A stretch of DNA of 64,000 nt, from assembly GCF_014268815.2 (NCBI RefSeq), contig NZ_JABWRE020000001.1, positions 2,113,001-2,177,000 on the forward strand, written 5' to 3'. Numbering within the stretch: the first letter of the stretch is position 1; each line of letters starts with the position of its first letter. Below, in pieces: positions 25,182-34,082 of the stretch. Under the pieces are notes generated by a model. It saw only the letters and a list, made by a program, of their open reading frames with translations, was not told where the DNA came from and did no database searches. The translations under genes and the position numbers were made by a program. Source of the stretch: Pseudomonas urmiensis (GTDB lineage: Bacteria; Pseudomonadota; Gammaproteobacteria; Pseudomonadales; Pseudomonadaceae).

Positions 25182-27425
25182 CTAGCTGAAGGTATAGCGC
25201 GACAGCGGCATGCTACGGATGCGCTGGCCCGTCAGCCGCGCCACCGCATTGGCCACCGCCGGGGCTACGGCAGGCAAAGGCGGCTCACCGATCCCGCCCA
25301 TCTTCTCGCCGCTTTCGACAATGCGCACATGCACCCGCGCCATACGCGCTGCAGGCAGGATTGGGTAGAGGTCGTAGTTGCGCGCGCGCGGCTTGCCGTC
25401 GACATACACCGCTTCCTCCAGCAGCACCTGGGACAGGCCCAGGGCCACTGCACCATTGACCTGCGCCTCGACAATCGCCGGGTTGACGATGCTGCCGGGG
25501 TCGATCGCCTGCCAGATGTCGTGGACCCGGACCTGGCCGTTTTCAATCGACACCTCGGCAATCACTGCCGCCTCGGAGCCGAACGGCGAGGCCATGGCCA
25601 CGCCGCGGGCGCGCTTGCTGCCATCCTCGGCCGTGAACGGGCCGCGCTTCCAGCCGCCCGACAGCTCGCCCACCGCTTCGAGCAGGGTGCTCAAGCGTTG
25701 GTTGTCGCGCAGCAGGCGTCGGCGCAGTTCGAACGGATCCTGGCCGCCTTTATCGGCCAGTTCATCGAGGAAGGCTTCGTAGAAGAAGTCGTTCATCGAG
25801 TTGCCCACCGAACGCCAGTAACCGAGCATCGCCGGGCCTTTGACATAGACCTGCGCGATGCGCCGGTTGGCGATGGCGTAGGCTTTACCAGACAAACCTT
25901 CCAGGGCAGTGGGGTCGATCTTCTCGGCTTGCTTGCCAGCGATCGCCTCGGTCGGCCCTTCGGTGGCGCTGACTGCCTCAATGGCTACCGGCAGGCCATC
26001 GGCATCGAGCCCGGCGCGGAACTTGACCACGGCCATGGGCCGCAGCACATCGCGCAAAAACTCTTCCTCGCGGCTCCAGATCAACTTGATCGGCCGGCCG
26101 ACCGCCTTGGCCAGGGCGATGGCTTGCGGGTAGGGGTTGGCGCTGTCGTAGAGGAAGTGCCGACCAAAGAAGCCGCCCAGCAGTGGTGAGTGCAGGGTGA
26201 TCTGCGCCGGATCCAGGCCGGTACGCTTGGCGATGTCGGCGCGGAACATGTCTGGCGCCTGGTTGGGCAGCCAGACCTCCAGCGAGCCATCGGCGTTGAA
26301 GCGTGCCAAGGCGGAGGGCGGCTCCAGTTGCGCGTGGTTGAGAAACTGGTTGTGGTAGGTCGCCTCGACCTTGGTCTTGGCGCCGTCCAACGCTTTGGCG
26401 AAGTCGCCTTGTACTTCTTCGTCACGCGCAGGGCTGGTCGCGCTGCTTAGTCGTTCACGGAAACCCTCGGTGGAAAAATCTGCCGGCATGGGTCGCACCG
26501 GGGTGTCGGCGGCCGGCTCCTGCCACTGCACCTGGATCGCCTCCACCGCACGCTTGGCATGCCACCAGCGCTCGGCGACCACGGCCACCGCGCCGGGGAG
26601 TTGATGAATCGAATGCACCCCTGGCATGGCCTTGACCTGGGCTTCATTGCGCAGCTCGCCCACCTTCATGCCCAGGCGCGGGGCGTGTTGCACGGCGGCA
26701 TGCAGCATGCCGTCGAGTTTCAGGTCGATGCAGTACAGCGCCTTGCCGGTGGATTTGTCGTAGGCGTCGACGCGCTTGACCGGCTTGCCGATCCAGCGGA
26801 ATTGGCTGGGGGCACGCAGTTGGATGCTGGCCGGGTCGGGCACTGGCAGGTCCATCGCCTGGCTGGCCAGCTCGCCGTAGCTCAGCGACCGGCCTGAAGC
26901 TGCATGCAGCACCCGGCCCGGTTCGGTGCTCAGCTCGCTGACCGGCACTCCCAGCCGCTCGGCGCCGGCCTGCAGCAGCATGGCCCGCGCCAAGGCGCCG
27001 AGGCGGCGCATGGTGGGATAGCTCATGCGCACCGACATGCTGCCGCCGGTGATGCGCATGCCGTTCTCCATCACCACGTAGGCCTCGCCAGGCGGCGCGG
27101 CCTCGACCAGGAAGGTCGCAGGATCGGCGTCGAGCTCTTCGCCGACGATCTGCGCCATGGCGGTGAAGGTGCCTTGGCCACCCTCCATGAACGGGCTGAG
27201 CAGGCGAATGCTGTTGTCCGGGCGAATCTCCAGGAACGCCGGTACCTGGGTACCCTGGGCCGGTGCTGTAGCGGCCGCGGCCTGAACCCGCGAGACGCCA
27301 ATCGGCAGGCCAAAGCCCAGCACCAACGCGCCGATTGCGCTGCCAGCCAGAAAGCGCCGCCGCGAGAGGTTGACCGGCTGATCCAACTGCAACAGGTCGG
27401 CCGGGTAATCGACGGGCGTGTTCAT
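25182..27425 (-). CDS. Molybdopterin-binding subunit of an IorB-type dehydrogenase
   Basis: A 747-aa large subunit of the isoquinoline 1-oxidoreductase/aldehyde dehydrogenase group of molybdenum hydroxylases. A Tat signal SRRRFLAGSA (about 22-31) predicts export in folded form. The molybdopterin domain holds GGFFGRHFLYD, and a Glu near the C-terminus in GGIGEPPLPAVAPA is the usual catalytic base. The start at 27425 overlaps the stop of the 2Fe-2S subunit by one base (TGATG). The substrate is unknown; N-heterocycles or aldehydes are typical for the family. Confidence 0.88.
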   Translation of the reverse strand: MNTPVDYPADLLQLDQPVNLSRRRFLAGSAIGALVLGFGLPIGVSRVQAAAATAPAQGTQVPAFLEIRPDNSIRLLSPFMEGGQGTFTAMAQIVGEELDADPATFLVEAAPPGEAYVVMENGMRITGGSMSVRMSYPTMRRLGALARAMLLQAGAERLGVPVSELSTEPGRVLHAASGRSLSYGELASQAMDLPVPDPASIQLRAPSQFRWIGKPVKRVDAYDKSTGKALYCIDLKLDGMLHAAVQHAPRLGMKVGELRNEAQVKAMPGVHSIHQLPGAVAVVAERWWHAKRAVEAIQVQWQEPAADTPVRPMPADFSTEGFRERLSSATSPARDEEVQGDFAKALDGAKTKVEATYHNQFLNHAQLEPPSALARFNADGSLEVWLPNQAPDMFRADIAKRTGLDPAQITLHSPLLGGFFGRHFLYDSANPYPQAIALAKAVGRPIKLIWSREEEFLRDVLRPMAVVKFRAGLDADGLPVAIEAVSATEGPTEAIAGKQAEKIDPTALEGLSGKAYAIANRRIAQVYVKGPAMLGYWRSVGNSMNDFFYEAFLDELADKGGQDPFELRRRLLRDNQRLSTLLEAVGELSGGWKRGPFTAEDGSKRARGVAMASPFGSEAAVIAEVSIENGQVRVHDIWQAIDPGSIVNPAIVEAQVNGAVALGLSQVLLEEAVYVDGKPRARNYDLYPILPAARMARVHVRIVESGEKMGGIGEPPLPAVAPAVANAVARLTGQRIRSMPLSRYTFS

Positions 27426-27892
27426 CAGGCATTCTCCTGTTGAGCAGGCTGTTCGGCCAAGGCGTGCACGGCGCTGTGGATCGCGTTGTAGGTGCCGCAG
27501 CGGCACAGGTTGACCATCGCCGCGGCAATTTGCTCATCGCTGGGCTTGGGGTTGTGCTTGAGCAGCGCGGTGGCCGCCATGACTTGCCCGGACTGGCAGT
27601 AGCCGCATTGGGCAACTTGCTTTTCTACCCAGGTCGCGACCACCCGCTTGCCAACCTCGTCCGCTTCGATGGCCTCGATGGTGGTGATCTCGCGCCCAAC
27701 CACCCCGGCCACCGGGGTGACGCAGGCACGCACCACATTACCGTCGACCAGCACCGAACAGGCGCCGCATTGGGCCAGGCCGCAGCCGTATTTGGTGCCG
27801 GTCATGCCCAGATCATCGCGGATCACCCAGAGCAGGGGGGTATCCGCTTCTGCATCGACCTCGTAGGTCTTTTGGTTGATTCGAAGCTGCAT
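27425..27892 (-). CDS. 2Fe-2S subunit of an IorA-type dehydrogenase
   Basis: A 155-aa electron-transfer subunit with two 2Fe-2S centres: a plant ferredoxin-type site (Cys37, 42, 45 and 57) and a C-terminal site (Cys96, 99, 130 and 132). It is the first gene of the operon iorA-like, iorB-like, cytochrome c, xdhC, all on the minus strand with gaps of 20 bp or less. It has no signal of its own and would be exported with the Tat-tagged large subunit. Confidence 0.92.
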   Translation of the reverse strand: MQLRINQKTYEVDAEADTPLLWVIRDDLGMTGTKYGCGLAQCGACSVLVDGNVVRACVTPVAGVVGREITTIEAIEADEVGKRVVATWVEKQVAQCGYCQSGQVMAATALLKHNPKPSDEQIAAAMVNLCRCGTYNAIHSAVHALAEQPAQQENA

Positions 27893-28100
27893 GGCTCACC
27901 CGTAATCAGTCGGTTGGTTGATCGATCTTTAGTTTTTATCGGTCGCGCCGCGCAGCTGGCTCTGCGCGCACCCTGCAGAAAACCTAGCACAGGGCCAGAC
28001 GTGCAGGTTTGCACGATCCTGCCGAGATCCGGTCAATCGGCACGGGACTGTGAAGTTGGGCTAATTTGGTTGAGTGCTTCAAACACTCAGGAGAACCGCC

Positions 28101-28580
28101 ATGACATCCGCTACCAGCACCCGCCCGCCATTGCCGCCGTTCACCCGCGAATCGGCTATCGAAAAAGTGCGAATGGCCGAGGATGGCTGGAACAGCCGTG
28201 ATCCGAAGAAGGTGGCCACGGCCTATACCCTCGACACCCAGTGGCGCAACCGCGCTGAGTTCATTCATGGCCGAGACGAGGTCGAGGCGTTTCTGACCCG
28301 TAAATGGAATAAAGAACTCGACTACCGCCTGATCAAGGAACTGTGGGCCTTCAGCGCCAATCGTATTGCCGTGCGTTATGCCTATGAATGGCACGATGAT
28401 TCGGGGAACTGGTTTCGCTCTTACGGCAACGAGAACTGGGAGTTTGCCGACGATGGGCTGATGGCGGTGCGCTTTGCGTGTATCAATGATCTGCCCATTC
28501 ATCCCTCGGATCGCAAGTACCTCTGGCCGCTGGGGCGGCGGCCGGATGGTCATCCGGGGTTGTCTGAGTTGGGGCTGTAG
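28101..28580 (+). CDS. SnoaL/NTF2-like protein (DUF1348 family)
   Basis: A 159-aa small cytoplasmic protein of the nuclear transport factor 2-like fold, DUF1348 type. It has the typical [20 protein letters not shown] and [24 protein letters not shown] segments. The family has no firm enzymatic role, although it is often found near oxidoreductases or under stress-type regulators. The ATG at 28101 follows CAGGAGA. It is divergent from the iorA-like gene across a 208-bp gap. Confidence 0.82.
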   Translation: MTSATSTRPPLPPFTRESAIEKVRMAEDGWNSRDPKKVATAYTLDTQWRNRAEFIHGRDEVEAFLTRKWNKELDYRLIKELWAFSANRIAVRYAYEWHDDSGNWFRSYGNENWEFADDGLMAVRFACINDLPIHPSDRKYLWPLGRRPDGHPGLSELGL

Positions 28581-28608
28581 AATGGGCGATTGTTGTTGTG
28601 CATTCTGG

Positions 28609-28641
28609 CCTTATCGCGCGACGAGTCGCAGCGCGTTAAGG
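28609..28641. terminator. Bidirectional hairpin between convergent genes
   Basis: CCTTA-T-CGCGC-GAC pairs with GTC-GCA-GCGCG-T-TAAGG with a small bulge. It lies between the DUF1348 gene and the sigma-54 activator gene, which end toward each other 82 bp apart. Confidence 0.5.
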
Positions 28642-28661
28642 GGCGTGCAGACAACAAACGC

Positions 28662-30542
28662 TCAATGGCCCTTGTACTGGCGCGGATCGATCCCCCACTT
28701 TTTCAGGCGCGAGGCCAGCGTGGTGGGCTTGAGCCCCAGCAGCTGCGCAGCCCCGTGCGCGCCCGATATCTTGCCTGCCGTGCGTTTGAGGACGCTGATG
28801 ACATTGAGCTGGATCTGTCGTTGCCACTCTTGATCGGCAGTCGGTTCAGCATCGGCCGTAGCTGGGGTTGGCTGGCTGCGATGAGCTTGACCGCTGCTTG
28901 CCAGTAATTCGTCGAAGCTGACCCGCCCCTCGCGGGCGACGATGGTCTGGCGTTCGATGACGTTTTGCAGTTCGCGGATATTGCCCGGCCAGGGGTACTG
29001 CTTGAGCACCTCGACCTGCGTCAGGGGCATGCGCACATCGGGTTTGTTGAAGGCCTGACTGGCCCGCTTGAGGAAGTGGCTGGCGAGCAGGGGGATGTCT
29101 TCAAGCCGCTCACGCAGCGGCACCGAGCGGATCGGAAACACATTCAGACGAAAATACAGGTCTTCGCGGAAACTGCCCTGGGCGACCATTTCGCGCAGAT
29201 CACGGTTGGTCGCGGCGATCACCCGCACATCCACCGCCCGGGTGCGGTTATCGCCAACCGCCTCGAACTGGCGATCCTGCAGTACGCGTAGCAGCTTACT
29301 CTGCAGCTCAAGGGGGATTTCACCCACCTCGTCGAGGAACAACGTACCGCCGTCGGCCAGTTCGAAGCGGCCGACGCGGTTGCTCACGGCGCCGGTGAAT
29401 GCGCCCTTGAGATGACCGAAAAACTCGCTTTCGAACAGTTCGCGAGGGATTGCCGCGCAGTTGACCCGGATCAGTGGGCGGTCAGCGCGGCGACTGCTGG
29501 CATGGATGGCACGGGCAATCAGCTCCTTGCCGGTGCCGGATTCGCCGCTGACCAGCACGTTGGCATCGGTGGCGGCGACCAGCTCGATCTGCTGGATCAG
29601 GTGGCGCACGGCCGGGCTCTTACCAACGATTTCGTGGTGGTTGGCCTGGGCGTTGATCTCTTCTTGCAGGTACTGGTTTTCCATTTCCAGCCGGCGCTGC
29701 AATTGCTCGACCTCAGTGAGCGCTTCACGCAGTCGCGCCTCGGTACGCTGGCGCTGGCGAATATCGCGAAACAGCACCACGGCGCCGACCAGCCTGCCCA
29801 TCTCGAAAATCGGTGTGCTGGTGTATTCGACGGCGATCGGCTCGCCATTCTTGTGCCAGAACACCTCGTGGTCGACCCGATGCACCTGGCCATCGCTGAA
29901 CGAGGCATGAATGGGGCACTGGTTGACGGCAAACACCCGGCCGTCGCTGTGGCTGTGATGGAACAGTTGGTGGGCGTCCTGGCCGATCATGTCGGCAGCG
30001 CTCCAGCCCAGAATACGTTCGGCCGCAGGGTTGATGAAGGTGGTCTGGCCGCGGGTATCCAGGCCGTAAATGCCTTCCCCGACGGCGCCAAGGATCAGCC
30101 GGTTCTGTTGCTGGATGCGCTCGAAGACCTGGCTGATGCGTTCCCAGCCGACATGGCCAAGGCGATGTTGCCGGCGCGCCTCGGCGCGGTTGCGGCGCTG
30201 CTCGAGCAGGTCGCGACGCTGGATCATCATCAGGATGCGCTGCTGATCCATGGCCCGGGCGGTGATCTCGACCGCTTGTTGGCGGTGCAGCAGGTCGACC
30301 AGGGTCAAATCGTCCGACCACGCCTGGCCTTGGGTCAGGACTTCATCGCTGAAGCTCACCCATAGCGAAATGGCACCGCGCAAGAACTGGCTGAACGCAA
30401 GCTCATCTGCCGCCTGCGCCGAGCAGGCCAGCAGCTCTAGCGCGGCGAGGTTGGCTTGCACGATGCGGTCCTCGACAGCATCGACCAGCAACATGGCAAT
30501 GGGCGCATCGGCGCAAATCTGCGGCGCCAGAGGGGCGGGCAT
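28662..30542 (-). CDS. Sigma-54-dependent activator with PAS domains (CynF-like)
   Basis: A 626-aa enhancer-binding protein. Two PAS-like regions (about 8-110 and 146-262) are followed by a coiled linker and an AAA+ domain with Walker A GESGTGKE (333-340) and the sigma-54-contacting GAFTGA loop (380-385). A C-terminal Fis-type helix-turn-helix (about 588-620) completes it. It is divergent from cynS. In P. pseudoalcaligenes CECT5344 a sigma-54 activator named CynF heads a cynFABDS cluster, so a cyanate-responsive role is likely; the signal itself is not visible in the sequence. Confidence 0.88.
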   Translation of the reverse strand: MPAPLAPQICADAPIAMLLVDAVEDRIVQANLAALELLACSAQAADELAFSQFLRGAISLWVSFSDEVLTQGQAWSDDLTLVDLLHRQQAVEITARAMDQQRILMMIQRRDLLEQRRNRAEARRQHRLGHVGWERISQVFERIQQQNRLILGAVGEGIYGLDTRGQTTFINPAAERILGWSAADMIGQDAHQLFHHSHSDGRVFAVNQCPIHASFSDGQVHRVDHEVFWHKNGEPIAVEYTSTPIFEMGRLVGAVVLFRDIRQRQRTEARLREALTEVEQLQRRLEMENQYLQEEINAQANHHEIVGKSPAVRHLIQQIELVAATDANVLVSGESGTGKELIARAIHASSRRADRPLIRVNCAAIPRELFESEFFGHLKGAFTGAVSNRVGRFELADGGTLFLDEVGEIPLELQSKLLRVLQDRQFEAVGDNRTRAVDVRVIAATNRDLREMVAQGSFREDLYFRLNVFPIRSVPLRERLEDIPLLASHFLKRASQAFNKPDVRMPLTQVEVLKQYPWPGNIRELQNVIERQTIVAREGRVSFDELLASSGQAHRSQPTPATADAEPTADQEWQRQIQLNVISVLKRTAGKISGAHGAAQLLGLKPTTLASRLKKWGIDPRQYKGH

Positions 30543-30559
30543 GGGCGTTTTCCTGTGGG

Positions 30560-30612
30560 TTCGATTTAACGAAACTTCGTCAGTAGAGTCCCGATATTTC
30601 GTTATTAACGAA
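30560..30612. promoter_or_regulatory. Two palindromic candidate activator sites upstream of cynS
   Basis: TTCGATTTAACGAA (30560-30573) and TTCGTTATTAACGAA (30598-30612) are related inverted repeats, the second a perfect 7-bp arm palindrome around one base. They lie about 75-125 bases ahead of the sigma-54 promoter, the usual range for enhancer sites, and overlap the activator's own promoter region, which would allow autoregulation. Confidence 0.6.
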
Positions 30613-30684
30613 CTATCGTCAATCCGCGTCTCGGTACGTAGAGGAAAATATCAATAAATTCAACGATCTATAGATTAAGCACAA

Positions 30685-30702
30685 TTGGCACATCTCTCGC
30701 TA
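30685..30702 (+). promoter_or_regulatory. Sigma-54 (-24/-12) promoter of cynS
   Basis: TTGGCACATCTCTCGCTA has GG (30687-30688) and GC (30699-30700) separated by exactly 10 bases, with TGGCAC matching the -24 consensus. It lies 39 bases before the cynS start, next to a divergent sigma-54 activator gene. Confidence 0.8.
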
Positions 30703-30741
30703 TAGAGCGTTTAGTCCTAACCGCTAACCCGAGAGATAAAC

Positions 30742-31185
30742 ATGATGAACAAAGTTGAAATGCACCACCTGATCATGGCCGCCAAAGCGCGTAAAGGCTT
30801 TAGCTGGGATGACCTCAGCGCTGCCGTGGGTAAGGCGCCGGTGTGGTTGGCGTCAGTCTGCTACGGCATGAACAGCGCGCCCCAGGAGGTGGCCGCGCAT
30901 CTGTGTGAAGTGCTCGAACTGGACGCCGAAGTCGCCACGGCAATGACCGCTTACCCGGTCAAGGGCTGGGACCAGGCCATCCCTCAGGACCCTTTGATCT
31001 ATCGCTTGTACGAAGTGGTCGGGGTGTACGGCCCGACCCTTAAAGACGTGATTCAGGAGAAGTTCGGCGACGGCATCATGAGCGCGATCGACTTCTCGAT
31101 GCATGTCGAAAAAATCGAGGACCCCAAGGGCGACCGCGTGCTGCTGACCCTCAATGGCAAGTTTTTGCCGTACCGCTCCTGGTAA
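30742..31185 (+). CDS. cynS: Cyanate hydratase (cyanase)
   Basis: Decamer-forming cytoplasmic enzyme that converts cyanate and bicarbonate into carbamate and CO2, with carbamate decaying to ammonia. The product has 147 aa. The catalytic triad known in E. coli as Arg96, Glu99 and Ser122 is present as Arg88, Glu91 and Ser114, in the sequence YRLYE and GIMSAIDFS. The N-terminal helical domain and C-terminal catalytic domain are full length. It is expressed from the sigma-54 promoter at 30685 and followed 67 bp later by an FNT channel gene. Confidence 0.96.
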   Translation: MMNKVEMHHLIMAAKARKGFSWDDLSAAVGKAPVWLASVCYGMNSAPQEVAAHLCEVLELDAEVATAMTAYPVKGWDQAIPQDPLIYRLYEVVGVYGPTLKDVIQEKFGDGIMSAIDFSMHVEKIEDPKGDRVLLTLNGKFLPYRSW

Positions 31186-31252
31186 TCGATCTGCCATTCT
31201 GGCGCCTCAGTGATGGGGCGTCCTTGACCGCTTTGTGCCGAGGGAAACTGCA

Positions 31253-32074
31253 ATGTCCTATCTACTACCCGCCGAGTTCGTCACCAAGATGCTCGATGCC
31301 GGCGCCTCGAAGATCCACATGTCGACCCGCGACACCCTGATCCGCAGCTACATGGCTGGCGCCATTCTGGCGCTGGCTGCGGTGTTCGCCGTCACCATCG
31401 CAGTACAGACCGGTTCGGCCCTGCTTGGCGCAGTGCTGTTCCCGGTCGGCTTTTCGATGCTGTACCTGATGGGCTTCGACCTGCTTACCGGGGTGTTCAT
31501 GCTCACGCCCCTGGCGCTGCTGGATAAACGCCCGGGAGTCACGGTGCAGGGCATCCTGCGCAACTGGGGGCTGGTGTTCGTCGGCAACTTTGCCGGCGCC
31601 TTGACCGTCGCGTTGATGATGGCCTTTGTCTTCACCTATGGCTTCAACGCCTCCCCAGGCGCCGTGGGGGAAAAGATCGCCAGCATCGGCGAGGCGAGGA
31701 CCTTGGGCTATGAGCAATACGGACTTGCCGGCTGGCTGACGATTTTCCTGCGCGGGGTACTGTGCAACTGGATGGTGTCGATGGGGGTGGTCGGGGCGAT
31801 GATTTCCACCTCAGTGAGCGGCAAGGTGATCGCCATGTGGATGCCGATCATGCTGTTCTTCTACATGGGTTTCGAGCATTCGGTGGTGAACATGTTCCTG
31901 TTCCCGTCGGCGATGATCATGGGCGGCGGCTTCTCGGTCATGGATTACCTGGTGTGGAACGAGATCCCCACCGTGCTGGGTAACCTGGTCGGTGGCTTGG
32001 CCTTCACCGGGCTGACCTTGTATGGCACGCACATCCGCACTGCCGGCAAGGCGGCCCAGGTCGTGCGGCCTTAA
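31253..32074 (+). CDS. Formate/nitrite transporter (FNT) family channel
   Basis: A 273-aa membrane protein with six hydrophobic segments. The family's central histidine is in GFEHSVVNMF (compare GFEHSIANM in FocA). FNT proteins conduct small monovalent anions such as formate, nitrite, lactate or hydrosulfide. Located directly after cynS, it may move cyanate or bicarbonate, or a reaction product, which is inference. The ATG at 31253 follows GAGGGA; a GTG six codons earlier is less likely. Confidence 0.88.
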   Translation: MSYLLPAEFVTKMLDAGASKIHMSTRDTLIRSYMAGAILALAAVFAVTIAVQTGSALLGAVLFPVGFSMLYLMGFDLLTGVFMLTPLALLDKRPGVTVQGILRNWGLVFVGNFAGALTVALMMAFVFTYGFNASPGAVGEKIASIGEARTLGYEQYGLAGWLTIFLRGVLCNWMVSMGVVGAMISTSVSGKVIAMWMPIMLFFYMGFEHSVVNMFLFPSAMIMGGGFSVMDYLVWNEIPTVLGNLVGGLAFTGLTLYGTHIRTAGKAAQVVRP

Positions 32075-32084
32075 CCGGCCAAGG

Positions 32085-32660
32085 TCAGTCGGTCGTTGCG
32101 TCGTTGTCGGTTAGCAGGCAAGTGGCGGTGCCGGTCAGGCCGCTGGCATGCACGCTGACGTGGCGTACCGAAAAGCCGGGTTTACCGACCCTCTGCGCCG
32201 CAGTCCAGCCATCGCCATTATCAACCTGGTAGCTAATCGCGCCATCGCGGTGCCAGCTCAGGCGCAGGCCGAAGGCGTCATCGTTGTTGGGGGCGCGCAG
32301 CACCGCGGCGTCGATGATTGGCTTGGCGCGGTTGAAGGTGCGCAGGTGGAAGCGGCGCTGGTCACTGCCTGCGACCGGATCGCTGGAGAGAAACAAGGTG
32401 TCGTCTTCAGCATCGTCTTCGGCGGCGGCGAGAATCACCGAGGGCACCCATTTGGGGCCTGTGTGGTTCTGTTTGATCTTGACCTTGCAGCTCAGTTGGC
32501 CTTGCTGGCCGACTGCCTCACGCAGGACGGTTTGGTACCGGCCGTACTCGACGTCGAACTGCAGCTCTTTTTCGTTTGGTGTGCAACCGAGCAACGGGGC
32601 GAGGGCGAGCAGCGCCAAGCAGGGTTTGATGCGATTCACTGAAAAACGGTCCTTGTCCAT
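32085..32660 (-). CDS. Hypothetical lipoprotein
   Basis: A 191-aa protein with an N-terminal hydrophobic stretch LALLALAPLLGC, giving a lipobox LLGC with the modified Cys at about residue 26. The rest is polar and beta-rich with no recognised domain. Two cysteines remain (in LSCKVK and ATCLLT), which could form a disulfide. It is convergent with the FNT gene, whose stop is 10 bp away. The start could be a little downstream, because the basic stretch before the hydrophobic core is long. Confidence 0.65.
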   Translation of the reverse strand: MDKDRFSVNRIKPCLALLALAPLLGCTPNEKELQFDVEYGRYQTVLREAVGQQGQLSCKVKIKQNHTGPKWVPSVILAAAEDDAEDDTLFLSSDPVAGSDQRRFHLRTFNRAKPIIDAAVLRAPNNDDAFGLRLSWHRDGAISYQVDNGDGWTAAQRVGKPGFSVRHVSVHASGLTGTATCLLTDNDATTD

Positions 32661-32728
32661 CCTGGCGATCTGCCGGGGGCGTCAGGCTACCGACGCTGCG
32701 TAAGCAATGCAAACCCTGCCAAAAGCCA

Positions 32729-32754
32729 GCAAGGAGTACAGATGTACTCCTTGC
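32729..32754 (-). terminator. Perfect 12-bp stem hairpin after the MFS gene
   Basis: GCAAGGAGTACA and TGTACTCCTTGC pair around a 2-base loop, and outside them AGCCA/TGGCT can extend the stem. On the minus strand it lies 51 bases past the MFS stop and is followed by GGCTTTTGG, so it may terminate that transcript. Confidence 0.55.
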
Positions 32755-32805
32755 GTGGCTGCCTCAGCCAATGACCGGGTTGGTCGCTTACGCTCAGGGT
32801 GTCGC

Positions 32806-34011
32806 CTAAAGTGCTACCGCCGCGGTCAAGGGCGCAGGCTCACGGCGAATGCTGGCCAGCGGTACGCTCACCAGCAGCAAGGTCAACACCACGGTCACGC
32901 CGATTCCCCACGCCGCGAGGGTGAAGCCGCCCAGGGAGATCAGCCCACCGGAGATCGCCGGGCCTACCGCCAGGCCCAGGCTCAGGAAGCTGCTGGCGGC
33001 GGCTACCACGCGACCTTCGCGATCCAGCGCTGCGGCCAGGCCAGTCAGGTAGCTCAGGGCATAGAAATAGGTCACGCAGATGGTCATCACGCCTGCGGTG
33101 TAGAGGGTCTTGGAGTGCTCGCCAAGCACGTAGCTCAGGCTGGTTGCGCCGGTCAGCAGGATCGCCAGGATCACCGGGGTGCTCATGCCGAAGCGTTTAC
33201 CGACCATGGCCGCGATCAGCGGACCGATCAGGCCGACGAACGACTGGAACGACAACAGTACGCCCAGCTCATCGCCGCTGTAGCCGACCATCGTGCCGAT
33301 CCGTTCGACGAAGGCCCAGCCCATGGTGTCGCGGGCCTGGAACACGAACATCGCCAGCATCATGCAGATCGCCGGCAGGCTGAGCAGGATATTGCCGCCG
33401 CCCTTGCCGCTGCCAAGGCTCACGGGTGCAGCGTCGGCCACTGGCGCACGTTGGGCCATTGCCGGGATGGCCAACAGCATCACCGCCATGGTCGCGGCCA
33501 TGGCGTAGTACAAGCCCGACAGACCGTATAGGGCCATGACCTTGGCGTAGCCGAGCATCACCACGATCATCAGGACCACCGAAAGCACGTTCATGTGCCC
33601 GGCGATCCGGTCAGGGTGCTTGGCGCTGGACACCGCCGCATTGCCACAGGCCAGGGCCAGGCCGGCGCCGATACCCGCGACGCAGCGGACTGCGGCCAGG
33701 CCATAGAGGCTGTCGACATTGGCACTGACCAGGTTGGCGGCGATCGCCAGCACGGTGCCGAGCAAGGCCAGGGTGCGCCGTGGTGCGCGGCCCATGAACG
33801 GCGCGACCAGCAATGAGGCGAGCATGGTGAAGCCAAATTCTGCCGACATCAGCAGCCCGGCCTGGGCCTCGTTGAGCTGCAGGTCATGAATGATTGCACT
33901 GATCAGGAACGGCAAGGCCCACAGGCCAAGCAAACCGACCCCGTAGGCGGAACCGGCGGCAGAGAACACCAGGCTCCAGCTTTCGGGCAAGACGTTGCGT
34001 ATTGTTTTCAT
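32806..34011 (-). CDS. MFS transporter linked to the N-demethylase cluster
   Basis: A 401-aa major facilitator protein with about 12 membrane segments. It has the motif region APFMGRAPRRTLALLG between segments 2 and 3. It ends the leftward run that begins with the DmmA-like gene and lies 71 bp after the N-demethylase gene, so it may import the amine substrate. No close relative of known function comes to mind. Confidence 0.8.
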   Translation of the reverse strand: MKTIRNVLPESWSLVFSAAGSAYGVGLLGLWALPFLISAIIHDLQLNEAQAGLLMSAEFGFTMLASLLVAPFMGRAPRRTLALLGTVLAIAANLVSANVDSLYGLAAVRCVAGIGAGLALACGNAAVSSAKHPDRIAGHMNVLSVVLMIVVMLGYAKVMALYGLSGLYYAMAATMAVMLLAIPAMAQRAPVADAAPVSLGSGKGGGNILLSLPAICMMLAMFVFQARDTMGWAFVERIGTMVGYSGDELGVLLSFQSFVGLIGPLIAAMVGKRFGMSTPVILAILLTGATSLSYVLGEHSKTLYTAGVMTICVTYFYALSYLTGLAAALDREGRVVAAASSFLSLGLAVGPAISGGLISLGGFTLAAWGIGVTVVLTLLLVSVPLASIRREPAPLTAAVAL

Positions 34012-34082
34012 GGGTGAACCCTTGTTAGAAGCACGTCGTGGGGTAATGGCGCGCCCTCATCGGCGCGCCTGCGGGTTTGCAT

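Noticed and set aside
25140..26189. 349-codon plus-strand frame opposite the molybdopterin subunit gene
   Set aside because: It is antisense to a strongly conserved enzyme and has no start signal or recognisable domain.
29412..30365. 317-codon plus-strand frame opposite the sigma-54 activator
   Set aside because: Antisense shadow of the PAS and AAA+ coding region.
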